Source: Stygiolobus sp037389425
Lineage (GTDB): Archaea > Thermoproteota > Thermoprotei_A > Sulfolobales > Sulfolobaceae
DNA length: 50,815 nt
Assembly: GCF_037389425.1 (NCBI RefSeq)
Contig: NZ_JBBHKR010000089.1
Span: forward strand, 1 to 50,815
Direction of reading: 5' to 3'
Part shown: positions 25,950-32,930 of the stretch, one piece after another
Layout of the letters: each line of letters starts with the position of its first letter
Numbering within the stretch: the stretch's first letter is position 1
Notes under the pieces: model-generated
Seen by the model: the letters and a program-made list of their open reading frames with translations, nothing else
The model's database searches: none
What the model was told of the DNA's origin: nothing
Translations under genes and position numbers: made by a program

Positions 25950-26417
25950 TTATTTGTTTTCTTCATCTAGTTTTATTCCTTCTAGTTCTAGTAATTTTCT
26001 CTTTAGTTCAACTCCTCTTGAGTAACCGCCGATTCCGTTTTCAGCTACTACCCTATGACAAGGTATAATCAACAACACGGGATTCTTAGATAGGGCTACT
26101 CCTACAGCTCTGGGAGAAGTCTTTATTGTATCTGCAATCTCTTTATAAGTCTTTACTTGCCCCCACTTAATTTTTCTTGTCTCGTTAAACACTCTCCGCC
26201 TAAAGGTATTAACATTAATGTCTAGGGGCTCCATTGAAAAATCTACCTCCTTACCTTCAAAGTACTTATCGAGTAGATGAAAGAAGTCTGTGAAAAAAGA
26301 ATTGTCCAATAACTCCTTTTCCACACATTCACAGAAATCTAACATTATAAACCCTTTTTCACTTCTGGCAACAGTAATTGTCCCTAAGGGGCTCTTATAC
26401 ACTCCGTAGACTATCAT
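25950..26417 (-). CDS. ogt: Methylated-DNA--protein-cysteine methyltransferase
   Basis: An O6-alkylguanine-DNA alkyltransferase of 155 aa that transfers the lesion alkyl group irreversibly to its cysteine. PVLLIIPCHRVVAENGIGGYSRGVELKR holds the active-site PCHRV, and SPRAVGVALSKNP the helix-turn-helix for base flipping. It is very similar to S. solfataricus OGT. The two cysteines in MLDFCECVE fit the stabilising disulfide known in that enzyme. It overlaps the end of thrS by 4 bp (ATGA), so the two are one transcription unit. Confidence 0.97.
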   Translation of the reverse strand: MIVYGVYKSPLGTITVARSEKGFIMLDFCECVEKELLDNSFFTDFFHLLDKYFEGKEVDFSMEPLDINVNTFRRRVFNETRKIKWGQVKTYKEIADTIKTSPRAVGVALSKNPVLLIIPCHRVVAENGIGGYSRGVELKRKLLELEGIKLDEENK

Positions 26418-28042
26418 TTGAGTTTACTTATTGTATTATTCTGGCTCAAATCTCTATTCTTTATCTCCTCAAGTAACGCTGAAAGGAAGCTATTGAGCTT
26501 AATCCCTCTTATTTCGAGGTTACCTCTAGCCCTCACAGTTATTTCTCCCTTCTCCATCTCCTTCTTTCCTACTATAACAATATACGGTATACCCTCATCG
26601 TAAGCCCTCTTTATCCTCTTGGATAGGGTCTCCTCACCACTATCAACATCAACCCTTACTCCCTTCTCCCTGAGCTTAAACGTTACATCTTTTGCATACT
26701 CATCTACTTCCTCAGTAATCGGTAATACCCTGACCTGAATAGGAGATAGCCAGGTTGGTAACTTACCCCTAAAGTGCTCTAAGAGAATTGCCATAAATCT
26801 GTCCATGGAGCCGTAAATGGCTCTGTGAACAATTACAGGCCTCTTTTTCGTTCCGTCTTTGTCAACGTATTCCAACTTAAACCTTTCCGGTAGATTGAAG
26901 TCAACTTGTATAGTAGATAACTGCCACCACCTCTGTAGGCTATCCCTGATGTCAAAGTCTATCTTAGGCCCGTAAAATGCTCCTTCCTTTTCTTTAACTA
27001 CGTATTTCAGACCGAGCTCGTTAAGTGCAGAAACTAAAGCATCAGTAGCCTTATTCCACTGTTCATCAGTACCTATACTGTCATCTGGTCTAGTGCTCAA
27101 ATTTATCCTGACGTCGTCCTCTTTAAAGCCGAAGGTTGATAGGACTTCAAGAGTCTTCTTTACTAACATCTTAATCTCGTCTTTGAGTTGATCGTCACGT
27201 AGGAATATATGTCCGTCGTCTTGCGTGAAACCCCTAACTCTTAATAAACCGTATAACTCACCCTTCTTCTCCCATCTATAAACATGACCGAACTCCGAAA
27301 ACCTCAGAGGTAAATCACGGTAGCTCCTTGTTTTACTCTTGTATATAAGAATATGTGCAGGACAGTTCATAGGCTTTATTCCCAGTTCTTCGTCCTCCAT
27401 TTTAAACAACAGCATTTTATCTCTATAGTGATCATAGTGACCGCTAATTTTCCACAATATTGCCCTATAAACATGGGAAGTGTAAACTTCCTTGTAACCC
27501 ATACTGTTGTTTATCTCCTCCATATACCTCATTAACTCCTTTCTTATTGTCTGCCCGTTAGGATGAAATAGGACTACTCCCGGAGCAGCTTCGTCTGGAA
27601 AACTGAAGAGGTCTAATTTTTCACCGATAACTCTGTGATCGTACTCTGAAACCTTCTCCAACCAGCTTAGGTAGTCCTTAAGTTGTTCCTCTTTTTCAAA
27701 CCCAACACCCCTGATCCTAACGTATTGTAACTCAGGAGTGGGGTGGTGGACTGAAACATTCAAGATCTCAAAATACTGAGGTTCTACCTGAGCTATTTCA
27801 CCACCGCTAACCCTGATCCTCATACCATTGTACTCTACTTCTCCGTCCTTCACTTGGAAATTGAATTTCTTATATTTAGCGAACTTCTTGGCTTCCTCAA
27901 GTGTTAACGTAGTCTGCGACTCTATGTCAACGTAAAAATCCCTTTCTCCTAACCCCACTTCTACGGGCTTTAGGCCGGCTTCGGCTAGGTTTAGAGCGTA
28001 TATTATCCCTGCCTTCAGCCAGACGTTTTTATACTCTTCCAT
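26414..28042 (-). CDS. thrS: Threonyl-tRNA synthetase, catalytic type without editing domain
   Basis: A class II synthetase charging tRNA-Thr. Motif 2 is FGHVYRWEKKGELYGLLRVRGFTQDDGHIF, the zinc-binding residues fit IKPMNCPAHILIY, DGTKKRPVIVHRAIYGSMDRF is motif 3, and an anticodon-binding domain closes the protein (VRVLPITEEVDEYAKDV). The N-terminal about 130 residues are short, and neither the bacterial HxxxH editing domain nor the archaeal DTD-like one is visible, fitting the Sulfolobales split into catalytic and editing ThrRS proteins. I start at ATG 28042 (MEEYKN), 26 bp from a TATA tract (TATTTTATTT on the minus strand); 28051 is an alternative. ogt follows. Confidence 0.93.
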   Translation of the reverse strand: MEEYKNVWLKAGIIYALNLAEAGLKPVEVGLGERDFYVDIESQTTLTLEEAKKFAKYKKFNFQVKDGEVEYNGMRIRVSGGEIAQVEPQYFEILNVSVHHPTPELQYVRIRGVGFEKEEQLKDYLSWLEKVSEYDHRVIGEKLDLFSFPDEAAPGVVLFHPNGQTIRKELMRYMEEINNSMGYKEVYTSHVYRAILWKISGHYDHYRDKMLLFKMEDEELGIKPMNCPAHILIYKSKTRSYRDLPLRFSEFGHVYRWEKKGELYGLLRVRGFTQDDGHIFLRDDQLKDEIKMLVKKTLEVLSTFGFKEDDVRINLSTRPDDSIGTDEQWNKATDALVSALNELGLKYVVKEKEGAFYGPKIDFDIRDSLQRWWQLSTIQVDFNLPERFKLEYVDKDGTKKRPVIVHRAIYGSMDRFMAILLEHFRGKLPTWLSPIQVRVLPITEEVDEYAKDVTFKLREKGVRVDVDSGEETLSKRIKRAYDEGIPYIVIVGKKEMEKGEITVRARGNLEIRGIKLNSFLSALLEEIKNRDLSQNNTISKLK

Positions 28043-28079
28043 GGATACCATTTTATCCTGAAGTAAATAAAATAGCTTA

Positions 28080-29060
28080 ATGCAAAACAATGACGTCCTG
28101 ATTATAGCCAGCGGGGGAGGGCATACAGGTTTTGCAAGAGCTATCGCAGAGTACCTCTCGCTAAGCAGTAACTCGTATAAAGTTGACTTTGTAATACCCG
28201 AGAACGATAAGTACAGTGAGGAAGTACTTAAACCCTTTTCCAGACAATTCTATTACGTCAAAAAGGCTAGAGAACCCAATCAGGGAAACATTGCTCTTAT
28301 AACAAATCTACCTCACGTGTTAGCCCAAAGTCTGAAAATAAAGAAATATAAAGTAGTCATCGCGACGGGCTCAAATCACTCCCTTTTTCCAGCTTTAGCC
28401 CAGAGAGTCAAGGGAAGTAAACTCTTCGTAATTGAGAGTCAGGATAGGATAGTGACTAGAGGTAAAACAGTATCAATATTATCAAACTTCGCAGAAAACG
28501 TCTTTCTCCATTGGCAGGAACAGAAAGGTCTATACCCTAAAAAAGGGATGGTAGTTGGACCTATAGTCGAAAAGCCGAAATACACTCCGAAAGATGACGG
28601 TTACGTTCTAGTGACTACAGGAACGATGGGTTTTAAAAGACTGTTCGACATTGTGGTCAGTTTAGACCTCGGTAAAGAAGTTGTAATACAAACAGGTAGA
28701 GTACCTCCTGAACAATACGCGAAGAGAGGTGTCAGGGCTTTTTCCTTCTCTACGGAGCTGGAGAAGTACATAAGTGAAGCATCTCTAGTAATAACTCACC
28801 AAGGTAAAACAGCAATGGAATCCGTGGTAATGTATAAGAAACCTACGATAGTGGTCTACAACAAGGACTGGAGATACGCAGCTACGAAAGAAGACTCTAA
28901 ACGTTACGCAGAAATTTTAGGTGCTACCTTCCTAGACGATCCGTCCCAGTGGGATTCCGTTGAAGAATTAACTGAAGCAATTAAAAAGGTGAAACCCCCT
29001 AAAAAATATGAGATCGGGACTCCCAATCTAGTTAAACGGATTTTGGAGGAGCTTCCATGA
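28080..29060 (+). CDS. agl24: Agl24-like GlcNAc transferase (Alg14-Alg13/MurG-like)
   Basis: A 326-aa GT-B glycosyltransferase with an Alg14-like N-half (VLIIASGGGHTGFARAIAEYL; GGGH at 12-15) and an Alg13/MurG-like C-half (VLVTTGTMGFKRL, LVITHQGKTAMESVVMYKKPTIVV). In S. acidocaldarius the GGGH enzyme Agl24 adds the second GlcNAc to the lipid-linked N-glycan. A TATA-like TTTTAT about 27 bp upstream suggests a leaderless ATG at 28080. Overlap with the endonuclease III-like gene is 4 bp. AglB, the transferase that uses the finished glycan, is encoded 3.9 kb downstream. Confidence 0.8.
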   Translation: MQNNDVLIIASGGGHTGFARAIAEYLSLSSNSYKVDFVIPENDKYSEEVLKPFSRQFYYVKKAREPNQGNIALITNLPHVLAQSLKIKKYKVVIATGSNHSLFPALAQRVKGSKLFVIESQDRIVTRGKTVSILSNFAENVFLHWQEQKGLYPKKGMVVGPIVEKPKYTPKDDGYVLVTTGTMGFKRLFDIVVSLDLGKEVVIQTGRVPPEQYAKRGVRAFSFSTELEKYISEASLVITHQGKTAMESVVMYKKPTIVVYNKDWRYAATKEDSKRYAEILGATFLDDPSQWDSVEELTEAIKKVKPPKKYEIGTPNLVKRILEELP

Positions 29061-29770
29061 TGAGACGAGCGCTAACCGATGAGGTGAAGAGGTCACTGCG
29101 TACTGAGCTCCTTAGGATACTGGAAGAGAATGTCGATTTGTTGAGAAGAGCAGGGTGGATAGTAACAGATGCCGAATCTCCGAAGTGGTGGGATGGAGTA
29201 GAGACTGTCGACGAGTTGCTAATTTCCTCAATTTTAGTTCAGATGACTAAATGGGAAACAGTGAAAAAGATTCTTCAGAAAATGAGAGAGAAAGGGGTAA
29301 ACAGTTTACAGAAACTAAGCCAATTGAGTGAAGAGGAGATTGCTGAACTAATAAGGCAAGTAAACTTCTACAGAACTAAAGCCAAGAGGTTGAAGGTACT
29401 ATCTGAAATAACGTCAAAAATAGGTATTGAAAAACTGGTTAAGGACGAGAAATCGCTGAAGGACGTAGAGGGCATCGGGGACGAGACTGCAGAAGCGTTG
29501 TTACTCTTTGCAGGTAATATTCCCGTATTCCCGCGTTCCAATTACGCTAAGAGAGTGGTGAGCAGAGTACTTAATGTAGAACTTACCAGAGAAGAGGCTA
29601 AGGAGATCGTTGAGGAACTTGTCGGGAAAGACCTTTATAAGTTGAAACTAGTCCATGCAGGGATAGTGACGGTGGGGAAACTTTATTGTTTTTCTAAGCC
29701 AAAATGTAATAGTTGTGTATTTAAAGAATTCTGCAAATATTATAATGTGAATCGTAATGAAACTTTATGA
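29057..29770 (+). CDS. Endonuclease III-related HhH-GPD protein with altered catalytic residues
   Basis: A HhH-GPD DNA-glycosylase fold of 237 aa with a C-terminal [4Fe-4S] loop: C211-x5-C217-x2-C220-x5-C226. The helix-hairpin-helix is DVEGIGDETAEALLLFAG. In endonuclease III the catalytic Lys follows GVGR and the Asp lies in VDTH; here those positions read Glu143 and Pro-Arg-Ser (PVFPRSNYAKRV), so neither is conserved. It resembles the COG2231 group (MagIII-like) more than Nth. It may still bind damaged DNA, or use another residue. It overlaps agl24 by 4 bp and sucC by 14 bp; ATG 29057 or 29060 starts it. Confidence 0.8.
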   Translation: MMRRALTDEVKRSLRTELLRILEENVDLLRRAGWIVTDAESPKWWDGVETVDELLISSILVQMTKWETVKKILQKMREKGVNSLQKLSQLSEEEIAELIRQVNFYRTKAKRLKVLSEITSKIGIEKLVKDEKSLKDVEGIGDETAEALLLFAGNIPVFPRSNYAKRVVSRVLNVELTREEAKEIVEELVGKDLYKLKLVHAGIVTVGKLYCFSKPKCNSCVFKEFCKYYNVNRNETL

Positions 29771-30770
29771 ATATGAAGGAAAAGAGATCTTCAAACTGGT
29801 TGGAATCCCAGTCCCAAGAGGTGTGGTAACAGATAAGCCGATAAAGTGGGAAGGGAAGGCTGTTGTTAAGTCCCAAATCCTTGAGGGTGGTAGAGGGAAG
29901 AAGGGGTTAGTGAGAGTAACTGAAGATGTGTATAATACAATACTCGAGCTCCAAAAATTAGGCGTAAGTAAATTCCTAGTTGAGGAGTATATCCCACACT
30001 ATAGGGAAATTTACCTCTCTTGCCTTATAGATCGTGAGGCAGCAGAGCCTATAATAGTAGTCTCTCCGGAGGGAGGGGTAGATGTTGAGAAAGCTAAAAA
30101 CATTAGGATCTTTCACATCCCGATTGAGAGGGGAGTAAGGGATTTCGACGTACTCGAGATCGAGAAATATTTGGACGTGAAAGGGTTAAAACCTATTATT
30201 CAAGGTCTTTACAGAATAGTAAACGAGTTCGAAGCTGAGCTTGCGGAGATAAACCCCTTAGCGGTAACTGAAAGCGGTCTAGTAGCATTAGATTCGAAAG
30301 TGATCTTAGAGGACAACGCTTTGTTCAGGCACCAAGACTTATTGCAGAAGTTCGGCAGGAGTTACGAAAAGACCGACTCATATGTCGAACTAGATGGAGA
30401 CATAGGGATCATAGGTAATGGTGCAGGTCTGACCATGGCAACGATGGATATGGTGAAATTGATGGGAGGTAATCCGGCTGACTTTCTAGATATAGGTGGC
30501 GGTGCAGGAAGTGACAAGGTTGAGGAGTCAATAGTTAGGCTAGCTAAAAACCCCAAGGTCAGGAAGATAGTAATGAATATCTACTGCGGTATAACAAGAT
30601 GTGACGAAGTGGCTCAGGGAATAATCAAAGCCCTTGAAAAGGTGAAGATCCCTATCTACGTTAGGATTGTAGGTACCAATGAAGAAGAAGGAAGAAAGTT
30701 ACTTTCCCAGAGAGGGATATCAGCATATGAAGACCCTATAACCTGCATAGGTGATGCATTACGCTCGTAA
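29757..30770 (+). CDS. sucC: Succinyl-CoA synthetase beta subunit
   Basis: An ATP-grasp CoA-ligase subunit: MKLYEYEGKEIFK, AVVKSQILEGGRGKKGLVRV (nucleotide loop), AELAEINPLAVTESGLVALD (metal site) and DIGIIGNGAGLTMATMD with DFLDIGGGA (CoA-ligase domain). At 337 aa it is a little short but has both domains. It catalyses succinyl-CoA to succinate with NTP formation in the TCA cycle, with sucD immediately downstream. It overlaps the endonuclease III-like gene by 14 bp. Confidence 0.95.
   Translation: MKLYEYEGKEIFKLVGIPVPRGVVTDKPIKWEGKAVVKSQILEGGRGKKGLVRVTEDVYNTILELQKLGVSKFLVEEYIPHYREIYLSCLIDREAAEPIIVVSPEGGVDVEKAKNIRIFHIPIERGVRDFDVLEIEKYLDVKGLKPIIQGLYRIVNEFEAELAEINPLAVTESGLVALDSKVILEDNALFRHQDLLQKFGRSYEKTDSYVELDGDIGIIGNGAGLTMATMDMVKLMGGNPADFLDIGGGAGSDKVEESIVRLAKNPKVRKIVMNIYCGITRCDEVAQGIIKALEKVKIPIYVRIVGTNEEEGRKLLSQRGISAYEDPITCIGDALRS
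30750..30755 (+). promoter_or_regulatory. Shine-Dalgarno before the ATT start of sucD
   Basis: GGTGAT is complementary to the Sulfolobales 16S rRNA 3' end (ATCACC). It lies 2 nt before ATT 30758, inside the sucC coding region. The 47258 gene has the same GGTGAT 3 nt before an ATG, so such short spacing is used here. Confidence 0.45.
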
Positions 30771-31609
30771 ATAGGAATACTAAGGTATTAGTTCAGGGTA
30801 TAACTGGGAGGGAGGGAAGCTTCCACACTAAGCACATGTTGGATTACGGCACTAAGATAGTTGCGGGTGTCACGCCCGGAAAAGGAGGGACTGAGGTTTA
30901 CGGTGTACCGGTTTACGATACAGTAGCTGAGGCATTAAAGGAACATGAAGTCGATGCAAGTATAATATTTGTCCCTGCTAAATTCGCTGTGGATGCACTG
31001 TTTGAAGCTATTGACAACGGCATACCTCTGGTAGTAACCATAACGGAACACATTCCGGTCATAGACATGCTCAGGGTAAAGAGATATGCGAAGCTTAAGG
31101 GTAGTAGGATAATAGGGCCTAACTGCCCCGGTATAATAGTTCCTGAAGAAGTGAATTTAGGGATTTTCCCGCCTAGGGCTTTCAGAAAAGGTAAGATAGG
31201 GATCGTGTCGAGATCCGGTACACTGACCTATGAGATAGCTGAAGTAATAAAGAGAGATTTTGGTCAATCAACGGTAATAGGGATAGGAGGAGACCCGATT
31301 GTAGGTACTACTTTAGATGAAGTGGTTGAAATGTTTGACAAGGATCCAGAGACAGAAAAAATAGTTATAATCGGGGAAATAGGAGGTACTATGGAAGAAA
31401 AGGTAGCGAAAATGAAGAAGGAGGGTAAAATATCAAAGAAAATTATAGCGTATATTGCTGGGATGACGGCTCCGAAAGAGAAAAGGATGGGTCATGCGGG
31501 TGCGGTAGTGTACATGGGTATGGGGACTTTTGAAAGTAAGATAAGAGCGTTCAAAGAGGCTGGTATACCGGTAGCTACTACCCCCTACGATGTTTTAAAA
31601 TTACTGTAA
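30758..31609 (+). CDS. sucD: Succinyl-CoA synthetase alpha subunit, probable ATT start
   Basis: CoA-binding N-domain (TKVLVQGITGREGSFHTKHM) and ligase domain with the phosphohistidine motif KRMGHAGAVVYMG. The frame opens after a TGA at 30752-30754, and no ATG, GTG or TTG occurs before ATG 30836. Starting at 30836 would delete the first beta strand and CoA-binding loop. ATT 30758 gives ITLVNRNTKV, matching the usual MTxLVNKxTKV N-terminus, with GGTGAT just upstream; ACG 30761 is the other possibility. A base error (ATG read as ATT) cannot be excluded. It overlaps sucC by 13 bp. Function is certain; the start is not. Confidence 0.9.
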   Translation: MTLVNRNTKVLVQGITGREGSFHTKHMLDYGTKIVAGVTPGKGGTEVYGVPVYDTVAEALKEHEVDASIIFVPAKFAVDALFEAIDNGIPLVVTITEHIPVIDMLRVKRYAKLKGSRIIGPNCPGIIVPEEVNLGIFPPRAFRKGKIGIVSRSGTLTYEIAEVIKRDFGQSTVIGIGGDPIVGTTLDEVVEMFDKDPETEKIVIIGEIGGTMEEKVAKMKKEGKISKKIIAYIAGMTAPKEKRMGHAGAVVYMGMGTFESKIRAFKEAGIPVATTPYDVLKLL

Positions 31610-32639
31610 CTACTACTGCAAGAACTATTACCACAGCTAGGACTATCCAATACTGTTGTAGAAACTCAGTAAAGGGATAGTATGGGGAACTTAAGTCCGT
31701 AACTTGATAACTTACTAGCGGATTCTCCAAGTTCTGAAGTATTATTGAGATGTTCCCGCCGCTAGGGAATATAAGGAGGAAGTATTTCCCTATCGTAAAC
31801 CCCATATACGGGTTTGATGTATTACCCGGTATAGATTGATAATAAGTACCAAAAGGAGTTGTCGACTCATTCATCTTGAAGAAGTAATTTGACCCGTTAA
31901 CAATCACTGTGCCTGTCGGTTCAACTAAGGGAAACTCATCTATCGGCATAATTATAGTGATATAACCTTTAGACTCCAAATTAATAGCCGCTAGAGAGTA
32001 TGTCTTGTTCTCTAACTCATGTGTTACGGATTTCGCGGAAATATTGGCTTGTGGAGTTACCACGTAAACACTCTCTGTTACATTAGGGCTTAACTTCAAG
32101 GTAAGTTTGTATAAAGACCCTGATTTCTCTAAAGGAGGAAGAGGGTTAATCCCGGTCATATTTATGGATATATTATCAACAGCCTGAAGACGAAGAGAAG
32201 ATATGTAATTATATGCTACACCCTTAATCGGAAAACCATACTGGGCTGAAATAATCAGGTAAGAGTTACCGTTATAAAACTTGATAGCTGGAATGCTAGT
32301 CCCATTAACAGTAGCAGAAGTCAGGGTAAAGTTGGTAAAGAATAATATGAACTGTAACCCACCAGTCTCGTCTCTATATAAAAAGGAATAGTACGTAAGT
32401 TCTTCGCCCTGTTCATTATATGGGGTTACTTGAGGTTTCACCAGAGGAGTAGGGTAATAAGTGCTTTTACCGGTTATATTTAGGGCTATTCCTTGATCTT
32501 GCCACTGCATTGTCATGTTATAGTTTGAGATAAAGATTTGACCTCCTCCTGAAATATAGGAAGATACCGTGTATGATAATACTAGTCCTTGAATTAGAAA
32601 CGCGTAAAGGACTATTTTTTCGACCATCACTTTATGCAT
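31578..32639 (-). CDS. Secreted or membrane-anchored glycoprotein, 353 aa
   Basis: An N-terminal signal or anchor (KIVLYAFLIQGLVLSYTV), a beta-rich ectodomain with about a dozen N-glycosylation sequons (NMT, NIT, NFT, NGT, NES, NVT, NIS), and a C-terminal membrane helix (WIVLAVVIVLAVVVTVILKHRRG) with a basic stop-transfer tail. Topology is outside-facing. No family is recognised. It converges on sucD with a 32-bp overlap. Its sequons would be substrates for AglB, encoded nearby. Confidence 0.75.
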   Translation of the reverse strand: MHKVMVEKIVLYAFLIQGLVLSYTVSSYISGGGQIFISNYNMTMQWQDQGIALNITGKSTYYPTPLVKPQVTPYNEQGEELTYYSFLYRDETGGLQFILFFTNFTLTSATVNGTSIPAIKFYNGNSYLIISAQYGFPIKGVAYNYISSLRLQAVDNISINMTGINPLPPLEKSGSLYKLTLKLSPNVTESVYVVTPQANISAKSVTHELENKTYSLAAINLESKGYITIIMPIDEFPLVEPTGTVIVNGSNYFFKMNESTTPFGTYYQSIPGNTSNPYMGFTIGKYFLLIFPSGGNISIILQNLENPLVSYQVTDLSSPYYPFTEFLQQYWIVLAVVIVLAVVVTVILKHRRG

Positions 32640-32667
32640 TAATCCAGTTGATTAAAGTTTAATCCAT

Positions 32668-32691
32668 ATGTGGGCCCGGATGTGGGCCCGG
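32668..32691. repeat. 12-bp tandem duplication of the tRNA-Ile 3' end
   Basis: ATGTGGGCCCGG occurs twice in tandem (32668-32679 and 32680-32691). The second copy contains the last 8 nt of the tRNA-Ile gene. It may be a slippage product or the scar of an integration event at the tRNA end. Confidence 0.8.
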
Positions 32692-32772
32692 TGGGACTTG
32701 AACCCACGGCCTCCCGGTATCTGATCACCGGGATTATCAGCCGGGCGCTCTACCATGCTAAGCTACGGGCCC
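32684..32772 (-). tRNA. tRNA-Ile(GAT) with 16-nt intron
   Basis: Acceptor GGGCCCG/CGGGCCC, D-arm GCTT...GAGC, anticodon stem CCCGG/CCGGG and T-arm GTGGG TTCAAGT CCCAC are all intact. Between the anticodon stem halves are 23 nt, so 16 nt are intronic (plus 32719-32734), after position 37. The anticodon GAT is at plus 32736-32738. Mature length is 73 nt without encoded CCA. Confidence 0.92.
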
Positions 32773-32930
32773 AGACTATTAATATAGTCTTAAACTATCA
32801 TTTTTAAGACTTATTCTCCTGATTATCAGACCTTGAAAGCTTCATCACATATCTAGCCGCCCATCGATCATCATCAAATATTGTATAATCTGGATTAAGC
32901 TTATATAAGATACTGTGGTTTATGAAAACG

